64,000 nucleotides of DNA from Lagopus muta (taxonomy: Eukaryota; Chordata; Aves; Galliformes; Phasianidae): contig NC_064439.1 in assembly GCF_023343835.1 (NCBI RefSeq), forward strand, positions 36,898,508 to 36,962,507, written 5' to 3'. Below the pieces are notes generated by a model. That model had not been told where the DNA came from. It ran no database searches and saw only the letters and a list, made by a program, of their open reading frames with translations. The position numbers were made by a program, and so were the translations under genes. Shown here piece by piece: positions 39,101 to 51,335 of the stretch. Positions within the stretch are counted from its first letter, which is position 1; the number at the start of each line of letters is the position of its first letter.

Positions 39101-40780
39101 TCATAGAATCATAGAATGGTTGGGGTTGGAAGGGACTTTTAAGATCACCTGGTTCCAACCTTCCTCCAATAAGCAGGGACACCTCCCTCTAGACCAGGTT
39201 ATTCAAAGTCTCATCCAGCCTGGCTTTGAATATTTCCAGAGAAGGGGCATCAACCACATCTCTGGGCAACCTGTGCTTCACCACCGCCACTGTAAAAGAC
39301 TTTTTTCTTATATCTAATCTAAATTTACTCTGATCTTGAAACCATTCCCCCTTGTTCTGTCAGCACAGACACTGCCAAAGAGTCTGTTCCTTTCTTTCCT
39401 GTAGCTCCTGTCCAGATATGGCAAGGCCTCTATCAGGTCACCTCAGAGTATTCTCTCCTCCAGGCCCCAGCTCTGCCAGCCTGTCCTCATAGGAAAGGTG
39501 TTCAGTTCTGTGGATAATTTCTGTGACCCTTCTCTGGATGCATTCCAACGGTGTTCTCCTGTATTGAGGACTCCACGTCTAGATGCAATGCTCCAGGTGA
39601 GGTGTCAGTGGCATAGAGTGGCAGCATCAACTCCCTCGCCCTGCTGGCCATGCTTCTTTTGATGCAGCCCAGGATACAGTTGGCTTTCTGGGCTGTGAGG
39701 GCATATGTTCAGCTTCCCGCCCACCAGTACCCCCAGGTCTTTTTTGGCATGGCTGCTCTTAATCCTTTCCCCAGATTGTATTAGTAGTGGAGATTGCCTC
39801 AACCCAGGTACAAGATCTTGCATGTGGATTTGTTGAACCTCATGAGACTCACCTGGGCCCACTGCTCAAGCCTGTCTGAATAGCATTCCGTCCCTCTGGT
39901 GTATTGACCACACTACACAGGTTTGTTCATCAGCAGACTTGCTGAGAGTGCATTTGACCCCACTGTCAATGTCACTGATGAAGATACAAGAGAGTATTGG
40001 CCCCAGCACCGACCCCTGGGGGACACTTGTCACTGATCTCCATCGAGAATTGGAGCCATTGATCACCACTCTCTGGACTCAATCCTGCGGCCAGTTTTTT
40101 GTCCATCAAACAGTCCACCCACCAAATCTGTATTCCAATTCGGAGAGAAAGATGTTGTGGGGTACTGTGTCAAAGACGTTACTGAAGTTGAGACGGATTA
40201 GTGGCTCTTCCCTTGTCCACTGATGCATAGAAACCATTGTAGAAGGCCACTAGTTTGGTTAAGCAGGATTTGCCCTTGGTGAAGCCATGGTAGTTCTCTT
40301 CCATCACCTGCTTGCCTTTCATGTGTCTTAGCATAGTTCTAGTTGGATCTGTTCCATGATCTTCCCAGGCACAGAGGTGAGACTGACAGGTTGGCAGTTC
40401 CCAGGGTCATCCTTTTTACCCTTTTTAAAAATGGGTGTGATGTTGCCTTTTTTGCAGTCCCCACAAACTTCACCTGATTGCCAAGGCTTTTCAAATACCA
40501 TTGATAGTGGCTTGGCAGCTACATCAGCCAGTCCCCTCAGGACTCTGGGATGTCTCTCATCTGGACCCACAGACGAGTGGATGTTAACGTTCCTCAGTTG
40601 GTCAAAAACCTGATCTTCAATTACAGTGGGAGGGACGTTGCTTCCCTCACCCTCACCTACCAAACCAAATGGTTGAGGGCTGTGTGGTGAATAGTTATCG
40701 GAGAAGGCCGCAGCAAAAAAGTTAAGTCACTCAGCCTTCTCCTTGTCTGTTGTTACCAGCTTGCCTTTTTCCGGCTTTTG
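39101..40780 (-). mobile_element. CR1 LINE, 5'-truncated, about 1.7 kb, with broken reverse transcriptase
   Basis: The element lies on the minus strand. Its 3' end is the TCATAGAATCATAGAATGG tandem at 39101, and the body extends to about 40780. Minus-strand frames at 40328-40663, 39866-40069 and 39605-39862 give consecutive pieces of CR1 ORF2. These are an N-terminal polymerase block ([16 protein letters not shown]...), the VPQGSVLGP motif, and a C-terminal block with the KDLGVLVG motif. The catalytic loop, normally F-A-D-D, reads S-A-D-E near 39945, so one of the two metal-binding aspartates is replaced. Stops and frameshifts separate the pieces, so the copy is dead. Endonuclease and ORF1 are absent. 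It is antisense to the putative host gene. Confidence 0.95.
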
Positions 40781-43700
40781 TCCAAAAAAAAGCAGATCAT
40801 TTTTAAATTAAAAGATTCCTAGTAAGTAGTTGCCACAGGTTTACATTGTGATGCTTTATAGCAGGAATGCTGCACTATACTGTTTAGGAAAATTCAGTAA
40901 AAATATGAGAAAAACAAGAGGGTGAACAGAAGTGTGTGATGGCACTGGAAGGAATTTTTTATAACAAGGTACTGAAAGTGTTAGAACTAGCTTAGGTTAG
41001 AGGATGAGCAGTCAGTGGGCCGTATGTAAGCTTAAATAAATCATGTGCTTTAACTTACAGCAAGAACAAAGAACTACACTGAAAGGCAATAAGCTGAGAT
41101 AACTAATTGAAGCAGAGTTAGTTTTTGTTGATGTGTTCAATACATAATTCATTTTGGGAACTTGTACCTTAGTCTAAATGCATAAATTAAAGAAAAAAAC
41201 AAAAACAGAAAAACAGACATTTAAATGTGCGAATAGAGCTTAGATACTTATGTAAATTGGGCTAACAACATCTATGTCCCTATCCCCAAATCAAGGCATA
41301 GTGATAGGGAAAAAGAAACTGCAGATAGGTCACTATGAACTTGTGCATTACAATATATACCTTTCTCCTTTGCAGTTGGTATGAGTCCCTGCCAGGGCCA
41401 GAGGTTAAGTTGGACAGATCACAGATCTCCTCAGTCTGACTGTGTCTGCTTTGATGGTAGCTTTTTTTTCCAGGATTCTTACATTTTTATGCATTTCCAG
41501 TGCAAGAAAACGTGTAATTCTTCTGTGAATACTGGAGTCTCAAGCCTCTTGTAATTTAAAAGGGAAGAATTGGCAAAAAATAAAGGCAGTGATTTTTTTG
41601 AGTGCCCATTCAGAGGAGATGAGTTATTTCTGAATAAACAAGGTCTTTGATAAATATCTGGTGATATGCATTTGTCTAATTGAGAGAATATTCATGGAAG
41701 TGTGCTCAAGAAAAAGCAGATTTTGAGTCATACCGAGTAACATGTTCAAGAATTCACTGCACAGTTGCTAAAAGTGTATTGCAGACTTGAGTGTGTACTC
41801 GACTGTATGCACATATTAGCTGGATATGGAATTTTTTTTCCCCACAAAAAACTGATACTCATTTGGAGGAGCCTTAAATCCCAGACTGTGCTGTAGCTCA
41901 TATATTCTTCTGAAGCAAAGTAAATGTGTGGAACTTATTCAAGTCCACTAGCTGCTATGAATATATATGCTTCTCCTAGGGCAATGAGCACAAGTAGCTA
42001 CTGCCCATTCATAAATATCCTTGTTCTTCTAACATGTAATGGGACTCAAAAGACATTGCTGTTCTTATGGCTAAGGATGCATTTGCAGTGAAACAGCATA
42101 TACTGTGTAGGGTGTAGTTACAGTTTATTACATTTGTTTTTGTTATGGCTTCTTCTGGGTAATAAGCTTTTCAGCTACAAGTCCCTTTATTTGGAAAATG
42201 CAATGCTTGTAGTGAAGGATTTGAGTTTTCACAAGGAAAAAGCAGAGTCGCAGGCAAATGATTGCAGTAAAAGTGATACAGAAATTTGTTGAGGATGGAA
42301 GTTGAGGTGTATGTCCTTCCTTAAGGTAATGTTCCCATAAATTTCTCCATAGCTTTTCATCAGTGTACTGGGGTTGCAGCTTTTTGTGTGTTGGGGGATC
42401 TTACGTTTATATGGGGTGGAACTGCCTTAAACAGTCTTCCCACTTCCATCATGAAAATAGCTGGAAATTAGGTGATACCTAATTCTCCTGCTTATCCAGT
42501 GCCAGAGTAGGATTTTCAACTTGAGGATGAATGCCAAGTCTGACTCCAGTTGTATGTGTCTGTTTCCTGTCCCCGTGTTCATAAATAAGTACAGAACTTG
42601 ACTTGCTGCGAGCTGATGTGGCTAGACCCAGCCCTGGGGTTGATTAGCTTAGCGGTATGCTTTGAGAGGTTACAGCCTTTCTGTACACTGCCTTCCTTTA
42701 ACTTTTATACACATAGGGTATTTTTGTCCTCAGAAGCGACCACGGGTGGAAAGCTGTAAAAACAGAAGGATGATACCATGAGAGGTTATGGGCCATGTTC
42801 TCCCGCACGCATGTGCAACTTTTAGTATTAAGGGAAGCTGTGCTCATGCTGAGGATAGAATAGAGCTTTCTGTCAATATCCAGGAGCCAATCAAGAAGGA
42901 CTTTTTGTATGCAGATAGACAGAAGAAGCCTCCTGCTGATTCCAGAGAAATTTCCTCTGCAGAGCACAGTGCTGAACAGTCTTACCTCTGTCTCTGCATT
43001 ATCAGGGTATATTGCTTGTACCATTGCATTTGCTGAGACTTGTGAAAATTCAGTGCTGTTTGAGACGGGATGGTGGCATTGCAAAAGGCAGTGTGCTGTG
43101 CTGGGTCTCTGCAGACCTGAACCTCAGCTGGCTTGGTTGGGTAATTTCCCAGCACTCACCGCTGCTGGGCAGCCCCTGCAGCTGAGAGCAGGAGTGGTGA
43201 GGGCTGTGCCTCAGGGGCAGTGGGAGTGCAGCAGGAAGGCTGCTTCACAGACCTTCCTGGGGAGTGCAGTCATTCCTGCCTCATCTTACTGTGTGCTTGA
43301 AGCACAACTTCTTTTACTTACTCTGCAGTCATTGTTGGTGCTGTAGTGTATCAGTGAGGTTCTCTTTTGTCTTGGAACTGTAATAAGCTTTTTAGTATAG
43401 CATTGTAAAAAAAAAAAAAAGACACCAGAAAGCCCTCATTATTTAACATTTTTTGAAAATACTGCTCTACGGGAATGGATCGATTCGTTTTGGAAAACTT
43501 TTTTTATTGACCACAAAAGTATTTTAAAGAAACTCAGCAATATCACCGAGGATTTCCCCTCCAACAGCATAAATTATTCTCACCAACAGAACTGTTGGAG
43601 AGGGCACTTTATGAATTCCTTTTTCTTTGAGGAAATTTCAGTGAAAGTTGTTGCAAACGCTGATGCTCTTTGCTGAAGACAGTCAGGTATATAATGCCAG

Positions 43701-44689
43701 AAATGGGAACTGCCTGAAGAATGGTAAAAAAAAAAACCTGAAATTGTGGGTTTGATGTTGCAGCAGGAATATAGATCCTCTTGCAGAGCATTTACAGATG
43801 GAAATAATTTAAGTTCACGCATTCCTCCATGGTTTTAAAAGAACTAATAAAGAGCCAGCTAAGCCTGCAGCTACGCAGTCTCCTGGCTGTGGCCACAGTA
43901 CAGCAGTTGTCACAATGAAGTGCTGCAAGCCCAGGGCCTTGATGGGACTTGGTGACTACAGCCAGAGCATGGGCGATGAGCAGGAGGGGAAGCTCAGCTG
44001 GGAATGGAATGGGTTGTGCCAAGTGAGAACATCAGCTCTGGGTCAGGCCTTCCACCGTCGTACTGCAGCTGTGCAGGCACATGGCGATGTGTAGGAAAGC
44101 AAAAGAGAAAGCACAAGGCTGTTTGTGTTGTTCAGTCTGCCACTGAACACTTATGCAGAATTCTGCTGCTGTCATTGGTAAGATGTGCTTCTGCTCTCCG
44201 GAAACATTGTGTTGCATAAAATGTAGCTTTATCTTGCTTGTTCATTAATCACTTCCATCAATGCAAGTGGAAAACATTACAAGGTCTTTGATTTTGGCCT
44301 GCTAGCTGTGCAGTTATTTTCATGCACGAGTTCTGTTGGCTGTACTTGTCTGGGTATGTGAAGTCAACAATGTAAGGTCAGGTTTGCAAGGCTTTGTAAC
44401 CCCTAAGGTTACAGGGAGTTCATTTCTGTAAATGGAGATTTGAAACTGTTTTCAGTAATGAGGAATGCCCTGAATTTCCTGAGAATTTCAGTATTTTTTA
44501 TTATATTTTTCTATTACATAATAAATAATATACAAAAATTCCTTTTTGTTGTTGGTGTTGTGAATGTGAAAGTTATGTTCCTGTTACACTGACCAATATC
44601 TTTGAATTATCATAATCTGACTGCAGCTCCCTGTAGTATTTCCTTATAACCATTAAACTTTTTTTTTTTTTTTTTTTTTCACATTCAGT
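40781..44689 (+). other. Putative intron sequence, no gene supported
   Basis: Mostly AT-rich with chance frames. A locally GC-richer patch at 43060-43300 contains a 145-codon plus-strand frame (42909-43346) without domain or motif. Tracts include A14 at 43407-43420 and T21 at 44659-44679. Confidence 0.4.
44659..44679 (+). repeat. T21 homopolymer
   Basis: Uninterrupted run of 21 T next to the start of the candidate conserved block. No retroposon body is recognised on the minus strand. Confidence 0.9.
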
Positions 44690-45080
44690 GTTTTTAAGTT
44701 AAATTTTAAGCTACTTTGAGGTGCTATGTGCTTCTCTAAATGGCATGAATCTGTGTAACGATTTAAATGATCCGAAGATTGACTTCATGCATTTTGAAAT
44801 AGGCAGTAACATAGCCAATTAAATAATGATCATCATGTAGGCTGGGCTATTCCAAAATGCCCTGCTATTTGCATGTCAAGTGTATGAAAGCTATTTAATA
44901 ATGGGAAGTGATGATGAATCATAAAAATTGAAAGGCTATTAAAACTGGAAGAAATGTAATCTGAGCTGCACGAGCTCCTTTAGCTTATAATGCTACATTT
45001 GAAAACATGGGAATTCAATTTCATGTGGTTATTTTAAATGATGTAGAGAATCAGCATTCATAGTTACTGATAATTCTGGT
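44690..45080. promoter_or_regulatory. Candidate conserved non-coding element with octamer and homeodomain words
   Basis: The block is transposon-free and rich in recognisable binding words. These include an ATTTGCAT octamer (POU-type) at 44867-44874, CAATTAAATAATGATCA near 44817-44833, and further ATTA cores. Open frames are short. The density of such words without low-complexity runs resembles deeply conserved developmental enhancers. Conservation itself is not shown. Confidence 0.4.
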
Positions 45081-45194
45081 CCTTTTTGGATTTCAGAGTG
45101 CAGTCTGAAAAATTGTTACTTACCCTTTGTGTTTTAGGAGAGGAGCAAAGACTGCCATTGCCTATTTGCAACCTGAGTGCCTTGCTCTGAGTAT

Positions 45195-45320
45195 TTTATT
45201 CATCTATAGATAATATATAAGTACATATAAGGATGAATGAAATATATATAACATTGTGTAATATTATACAGTAATAATTGATATATATTTATTATTTTAT
45301 AATGTATAATTATGTTATTT
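45195..45320. repeat. AT-rich low-complexity tract
   Basis: About 125 bases composed almost only of A and T with repeated TATA and ATAT words. It is either easily melted spacer DNA or a decayed microsatellite. Confidence 0.75.
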
Positions 45321-46507
45321 TTCCCTAATTTAGAAATCTTGCTAGGTCTGGTTCTCACATTTGTGTTAAAGGCGTTTTCTTCTACTCTTGACATCTTTGC
45401 AGTGTAAAGATCTTAATGATGCCTCTCTTCTACTGCTGTGATTTGGGTTAAGGTTTTAGGTTGCAATTGCTTTTCCGTTTAAAAGTCTTTGCATCTTTTT
45501 TTCATGCTTTGTCTCTTTTAAAGAACAATTTGATTGCAGAAAGGATGCACATCGCTCATTTACTATGAGGCTAATGTTGCTGTTTCTCTGCAAAAAAGGC
45601 ATTTGTGTCACAGCATATTGTGCTCTTAAGTAATATCTAATTCTTTGACCTCAGTTTAACATGCCTTCCCAATTGTTCATTAACTCCCGTGTTCAAGCAG
45701 AGGCAGTCTTTGCTGTGTGGATACTGTGAAGAGCATCTAATAGAGTTAAGATAGGTTTCAAAATTACAGTAACTTGTGTATTTGTTTCCTATTATCCCAT
45801 TCCTTTTAATAACGCCAATTAATGTGATGCAACTTAAAAGGTGAAAGTGAGGAACTGAAGTGGGGGATGAGAAAAGCTGAGGAGAAAGTAAGAATGAGCC
45901 TTTGAAATGCATATACCAAGAGAATATAAGGTTGAAAGTTGTATCACTTTACCACACAATTACTCTCATTTATTCAGTAATTAAGTACGAGTATGAACAT
46001 TTTGAGTGTGTTTCATTTCTTGTCACAGCAGCCCAACTTTCACATTCAGCTGTTGTACAGCCCTTTGGTAGAACAGTGGTAGTCGTTTGAGAAAAAATGG
46101 AGTTGTCTGAACAAGTTAAGGCATCTTAACACATTCCTTCTTCCACTTCTGAAAACTTTTAGAGACAGACCTTTCAACAGCCAACACTCTGCAAGGAGGA
46201 TCTGAATTAAAAAGGGTATAACCTGAGTACAGCAAAAAGAAAAGGGAAGGCCCCATGCACTTCACCGTGGTAAGAGAGGAAAAGTGTATCATACAGATTT
46301 TTTTTCCCTCATCTCTCACTGGCTTATTTCTCTGTTTTTTGTTTGTTTTGTTTCTGTTTTTCCCAGTTGCTGTGATGCACTTTTCTTATGTGAATCTCAC
46401 TGATGATGGCATTGCAAACTTGTAGGCCCTCTGCTACTGCCAGCTCAGTCCAGCGGATCCCTCCTTCTTTAGAATTCCTTCCTGTGTGCTCTAGGCCTTG
46501 ACATGCT
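45321..46507 (+). other. Putative intron sequence, no gene supported
   Basis: No exon, RNA gene or transposon recognised; only short chance frames on both strands. Confidence 0.4.
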
Positions 46508-46616
46508 CTTTTTCTTTTTCTTTTTCTTTTTCTTTTTCTTTTTCTTTTTCTTTTTCTTTTTCTTTTTCTTTTTCTTTTTCTTTTTCTTTTTCTTTTTCTT
46601 TTTTTTTTTTTTTTTT
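46508..46616 (+). repeat. (CTTTTT)16 hexanucleotide microsatellite plus poly-T
   Basis: The period is exactly six: cytosines recur every 6 bases from 46508 to 46598, giving 16 units, followed by a T run to 46616. The minus strand is the A/G-rich equivalent and produces a spurious Lys-Arg repeat frame. The purity suggests recent expansion and length polymorphism between individuals. Confidence 0.97.
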
Positions 46617-46859
46617 GACATATTTGAATGTAAGAGCTAGGTTTCTCCTCAATACCTGTTAACACATTTAATTTCTTTTCACAACTGCCAGTTTTCCAGC
46701 TTTGTGAAGCTCTTACTGTAGGTAAATGTTGCATATTTTGGGCTCGGTCTAAGATTCAAAATATAATTTATATCAGCATACTGCTGTTCACATGTTGAGA
46801 ACAGAGTGTTTTTAAGAATACACCTAACAACAAAAGGTGCAGAACATGTAGGGAGGCAG

Positions 46860-47110
46860 GTTTAGAGCTGATCTGAGCGGCGCTGTTCATTGAAAATGGT
46901 TTTACCTGTTTATCCTGGCTCAGTGTTCCACCCACATCGCCAGATTTCTGACCTTCATGCCTCTGATCGGGCTGAAATCATTAGTGACTCATCACCGCTC
47001 TCTTAAAAGAGGTGTGTCAAATGCCAACTGTTTGTATAGTTTATTTAACATAGATTATTTACCACAGAGTGCAGGAGTTTGTTTATTAAAATAAATGAGT
47101 GAGCTTTTAT
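46860..47110. promoter_or_regulatory. Candidate conserved non-coding element with AP-1 site
   Basis: A mixed-complexity block without transposon sequence holds a perfect AP-1 TGACTCA at 46985-46991 and forkhead/homeodomain-like words (GTTTATTTAAC, TGTTTATTAAAATAAAT) at 47037-47096. It reads like a compact enhancer, but this is pattern-based only. Confidence 0.35.
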
Positions 47111-48479
47111 ATTGCTGAATTTCCTTGTAAGAAAGGGTTTTTCTGAACAGACTTACCAACAACTGCTTTGAGAAAGGTATAGTTAGTACTGTTTCTCAGA
47201 GGGTATTCGGAAATAAAACGATTATCAAATCACTTTGTGATATATTTCCTTACTGTGTGACCATCGCTGGTTTCAGATTTTTTTTTTCCTCACTAAATAG
47301 TGCTGTACTCGGGACTTACTGGCTGTGAATATATAAGCTCTATACATTGCGAATTAGTTTTGCTGCTGCACACATGGCAGTCTATTCAAGTGTCTTTGAA
47401 CCATGTGAAAGTTGGTCAGGATTCATGGGGAAACTGTGAACACTTGCAATGCCACAGAAACTCTGCTAGTGTTCAGCTCCTTGTTATCACTCCAAGATCA
47501 AATGTATGTTTCATGTGGTGTTTTATCTTGATCTGTACGACTGGTTAAATAACAATTCATTGATAAAGTATTGGGCACAACTGTTGGTCCTGAAGGCTTA
47601 TCTTCGGGGTGGCGAGATAACTTGGTGCTGATAAGCAGCCAGAGACTCTGATTCTCTCCTTGCTTACTCCTCATGTCAACTGGAGTCAGCCAGTCCCCTG
47701 GGGTGGTGACGTGCTTGAGTTAGGTACAGATTTCCTAGTCAGAAACTGGTGAAGAAGGCTGAAAACTTAGCCCAGAGGTGGTTAGAGGTGAAAGACTTTC
47801 ACCTCTGGAAAAGTAATTGGAGTAGGCTTCTTGAAAGTGTTCCTTAATAGCGGGAGGGGTGTTACTTGCTGGAGATGCCACAGAGGTAACACTTTCCAGG
47901 AGGCAGCTGAAGTTTTTAGAAGGATAAGAATTAATGTGATCTGCCATGAAGCTGTATTCAGACCTGTGTGTTCTCCATAACTGGCATTGTAGTGGTAGGT
48001 TTTGGTTTTATCTACTGTATGGACTTCCACTGTGCTGCTGAAATCCAGATAAAGTGGTGTCCACAGAACTCCATGAAACCTGTTCTGGCACTGGCAGATA
48101 CATACAGAACAGAGTAACCCAGCTCTTCATGCAGTAAGCAACCCTGTCTTCTGGGCTAAGCAAGCACACCTTGCTGGCCTTGTAGGTGGGATTTGCATAC
48201 TTAATTCTTTTCCCTTATTGAAAAACATATCCCTTTTGGTTTGACAGCTTTCCAAAGAATATTTTAGATTTCCCACAGTGATTGTAGGCCATATGTTAGT
48301 GCTAATTATATAAATGAGACATCATAGAATTGTGACATGCTTAAATGTTCAGTGCTGTAAAGAACTACACAAATGAACGCTAGCTTGGGTAAGCGCTGGA
48401 AGAACGGCAGGATTTGAGCAGGTATCAGTAGCTTGGCATGGCTGTCCATTGCCTTTATCTAGGGAATGCCTTTATCTAT
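47111..48479 (+). other. Putative intron sequence, no gene supported
   Basis: No exon or RNA gene recognised; reading frames of 82 codons or fewer, motif-free. Confidence 0.4.
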
Positions 48480-48666
48480 CTTAGAGTGGTGAGGCAGTGG
48501 CACAGCTGCCCAGAGAAGCTGTTGATGCTCCATCTCTACAGGCATTCAATACCAGATTGGATGGGTCACCAGATCTGGTGGGCTGGAGCCCTGCCCATGA
48601 CACTGGTTTTAAACTGGGTGGGCTTTAAGGTCACCTCCAGCCCAAACCATTCTGTGTTTCTATGAT
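48480..48666 (+). mobile_element. CR1 LINE 3' fragment
   Basis: Plus-oriented CR1 3' sequence: 'gtggtgaggcagtggcacag', 'ctgcccagagaagctg', then 'gggtgggctttaaggtcacc' and a terminal ATTCTGTGTTTCTATGATC, a decayed form of the end tandem. 5'-truncated and non-coding. Confidence 0.88.
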
Positions 48667-49659
48667 CTGTCTGTAAAAAGCTGCTGACAAGTTGAAGGTT
48701 TTTTCAGGTTACTTTAAGCTGCCATAGTGCAGGGAAAAAAAAATCCTTTTTGCACCTATGGATATGCCAGAGATTCATTATATGTTAAATCATATTAAGT
48801 AAATAGTTGGGAGGTGAGAGCTGAAGCTGAAAGCTCATGCACTGAGGAAGGGATTGTGTAAGGTATTTTTCATTAACATTAATGGGGCAGCATGCTGGGT
48901 ATTATCTGTGAATTTAATTCTATATTTATTCAAAATATTAAAGTCTAGTATATGATAATGCTGTCATTTTTTACTTTTTTTATCACTCTAAAACTATGAT
49001 GCATACAATAGTAACACAGAAAGGATATTGCTCAAAAGTTTTGGCTTAGCTAAAAATGAAATATGTATGCAGGCTATGCATGCTGGGCTGGTAAGCCAAA
49101 ATTATGTCTGGTGTAAGCTATTTCTGTACATTTAGCTTTAATGCTGATGCATATTTAATTGCTTGGCCTGCTTTCCCCACAGCAAGATGTGGCTGTCTTC
49201 CACTGAAGTCAGCACCGGAGTTCTGCAGCGGCCCAGTTTGGTGCCTGTGCTTTGCTGCCGCAGACAGCAGCACGATTCATTTGGAGGAAACCAGAAAACC
49301 CCTCTGCTTTTAGAGAGGTGTTCCTGTGCAGGGGTCCTCTGTGGGACTGTAAATGGGGGAATTTATAGTTTCAGTGGCTGTGGCTGTAATTTCTGTTCTG
49401 TGCTGGAAATGGGGTTATACTGTGTTTTTCTCTTGGGTACGTAGTCTTCAACACATTAGTTTTACATTGCTTATCTACTTAAACAAGCATAGAAGAGCAT
49501 TTCCTTAGTGTATTAATTTGTTTCATAGTTAATCACTCGATTTTTAGATTTGGATTTTTGGGCTTTTGTTTCAGCATAAAGGTAAGAGCAAGCAGACATG
49601 CATTGATTCCCGCTGTTCTGTTTATGCTGCCCTTTCAACTAAAGCAATATTTTGATGCT
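48667..49659 (+). other. Putative intron sequence, no gene supported
   Basis: AT-rich. A somewhat GC-richer patch at about 49160-49400 has overlapping chance frames of up to 93 codons. A CCCCACAG at about 49175-49182 could act as a splice acceptor, but there is no convincing donor or protein motif. Confidence 0.35.
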
Positions 49660-49718
49660 TTGACAGTTGGACTACATGATCTTCAAGGTCTTCTCCAACC
49701 TTGGTGATCCTATGATTT
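49660..49718 (+). mobile_element. CR1 LINE extreme 3'-end fragment
   Basis: About 60 bases of the CR1 terminus: 'gacagttggactacatgatc', then 'ggtcttctccaacc' and 'gatcctatgattt'. This is one of the shortest truncations in the window. Confidence 0.8.
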
Positions 49719-51099
49719 CATGCTTGAGATACCAGAAAATCTTACTATTTGATTGGACTTACATCTGGTTGTGGTAATTTGTATAATACTATAAGTTCTT
49801 ATTGCTTTATCAAAGGATAGCAGATTGTTTTCGTTTTACATGAAGAAATCCCTTCAGATTAAACATTTTCTGCTCAGCTGCAGATTAACAGAGGGTTTTT
49901 TTCCAGTCACAATTGTAGGGTATATCGCCAGAAGACAATCTGTTCCCTATATGTCTCAGTCATGCTTATTACCTTTATTTTATTATATACATTGAGCCTG
50001 TGAGATGATTTCTTAGCTGCATTTAGAGATAATTTGTGTAGCCAGCAAAATTACTGTTCCCGCCCTCAGGATCAATTCATAACTTCCTTTTATATACATA
50101 TTATGTGCCATACTTTGATATTGTTCACAGTCCAGAAGATATGTGCATTGATGAGACTTAAGAAGCATGTTGGAAACATGGAGTGTGGAATTTGAAGGAA
50201 AAGATACTTCATTAGCCATGAGCTCATGCTGCTGTCCTTTCTTTGGCAAGATTGCCAATGCCTGAAAAGCTTATTTTTGTGAGAGGGAAATTCTGGTTTT
50301 AGTACAGACGTTTATGAAATGTGTTCTACTTTTCAGGGGAGAGAGCAGTCATAAAATAGGCATTTTGTAAACCTGGACTAGCAATTAAAAAAGCAAGAAA
50401 CCAAAACCACTGATAAGAAAGACTCACAGGAGAGGGAATGAGAGAATAAGATGAGAAGCTGGAGATTTTGGTGCATATTCAGTGAAAAAGGCAAAGAAAG
50501 GGAAAACATACTGACATGATCTTAAAGAAAGTAGGAGGAAGGAAGAAAGGAAGGAAGGAAAGGTCAGAATACAGAACAAAATGAGTTGCTCTTTTCTTTT
50601 TCCTGTAACCTATGCCAGAGAACTAGTCTACTAGAATGAGATCATGAAAGAACTGAACATTGCACCTCAGAGGTGTCTTAACATCTTTATGTCATCTGCT
50701 TATATACATTTAGTTAGATTACCAAGGAGATACTCACATGCACTTAGTTATTTCATTACTATCTTTCAACTTTACACTGAGTAAAACTGTCATCAGAGCC
50801 TCAGCAGTGCAGTAATATAGAAGTGAGGAGAGGGGGTGTGCTGAGAGAAACCTGATGTCTGATAGCCCTGTTATTGGGTTGCCATGCACCATTCCTGCCT
50901 CACTTTTTCCTGTATCTTTTCGCTGTGCCTGCTGAGTGGGTGTCAGATTTTGAAGCATTGGCATATGGGAGCATCAGCCTTTACTACCTGAGCTAGGCAA
51001 ACTTTTGTAGGTGCTGTAGCCAGAATCTAGAGGGATAAGCACAGCACTGCACACTGCCAAATAATGGCTCAAAATAAGATACAGTGGAAAATTTTAAGT
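49719..51099 (+). other. Putative intron sequence, no gene supported
   Basis: No exon or transposon recognised. A purine-rich GGAA/GAAA microsatellite lies at about 50533-50562. Confidence 0.4.
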
Positions 51100-51335
51100 A
51101 TTCATATGTTGCTCCAGGGGAGGTTCAGGTTGAATTTCTTCTCTGGCAGACTGGTGAGGAGTGGCACTGGCTGCCCAGGGGGGTGGTGAAGTCACCATCC
51201 CTGGAGGTGTTTCAGAACTGTGTGAATGTGGCTTTGGGGGACATGATTGGTGAACGTGGTGGGAATGGGTTGGTGGTTAGACTAGATGGTCTTAGAGGTA
51301 TTTTCCAACTGTAAAGAATCTACAATTCTGTGTGT
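51100..51335 (+). mobile_element. CR1 LINE 3' fragment
   Basis: Plus-oriented CR1 3' part, with 'ggtgaggagtggcactggct', 'gtgaagtcaccatccctgg', 'ttagactagatggtcttaga' and a terminal 'caattctgtg'. A GTTTT simple repeat follows at about 51338-51365. The copy closely resembles the one at 18783-19002, suggesting the same subfamily. Non-coding. Confidence 0.9.

Noticed and set aside
42909..43346. Plus-strand 145-codon frame
   Set aside because: Chance opening in a GC-richer patch; no motif, no good splice sites, and a shorter overlapping frame is equally plausible.
46324..46734. Minus-strand 136-codon frame with a Lys-Arg repeat
   Set aside because: The repeat is just the complement of the CTTTTT microsatellite; the flanks have no recognisable protein.
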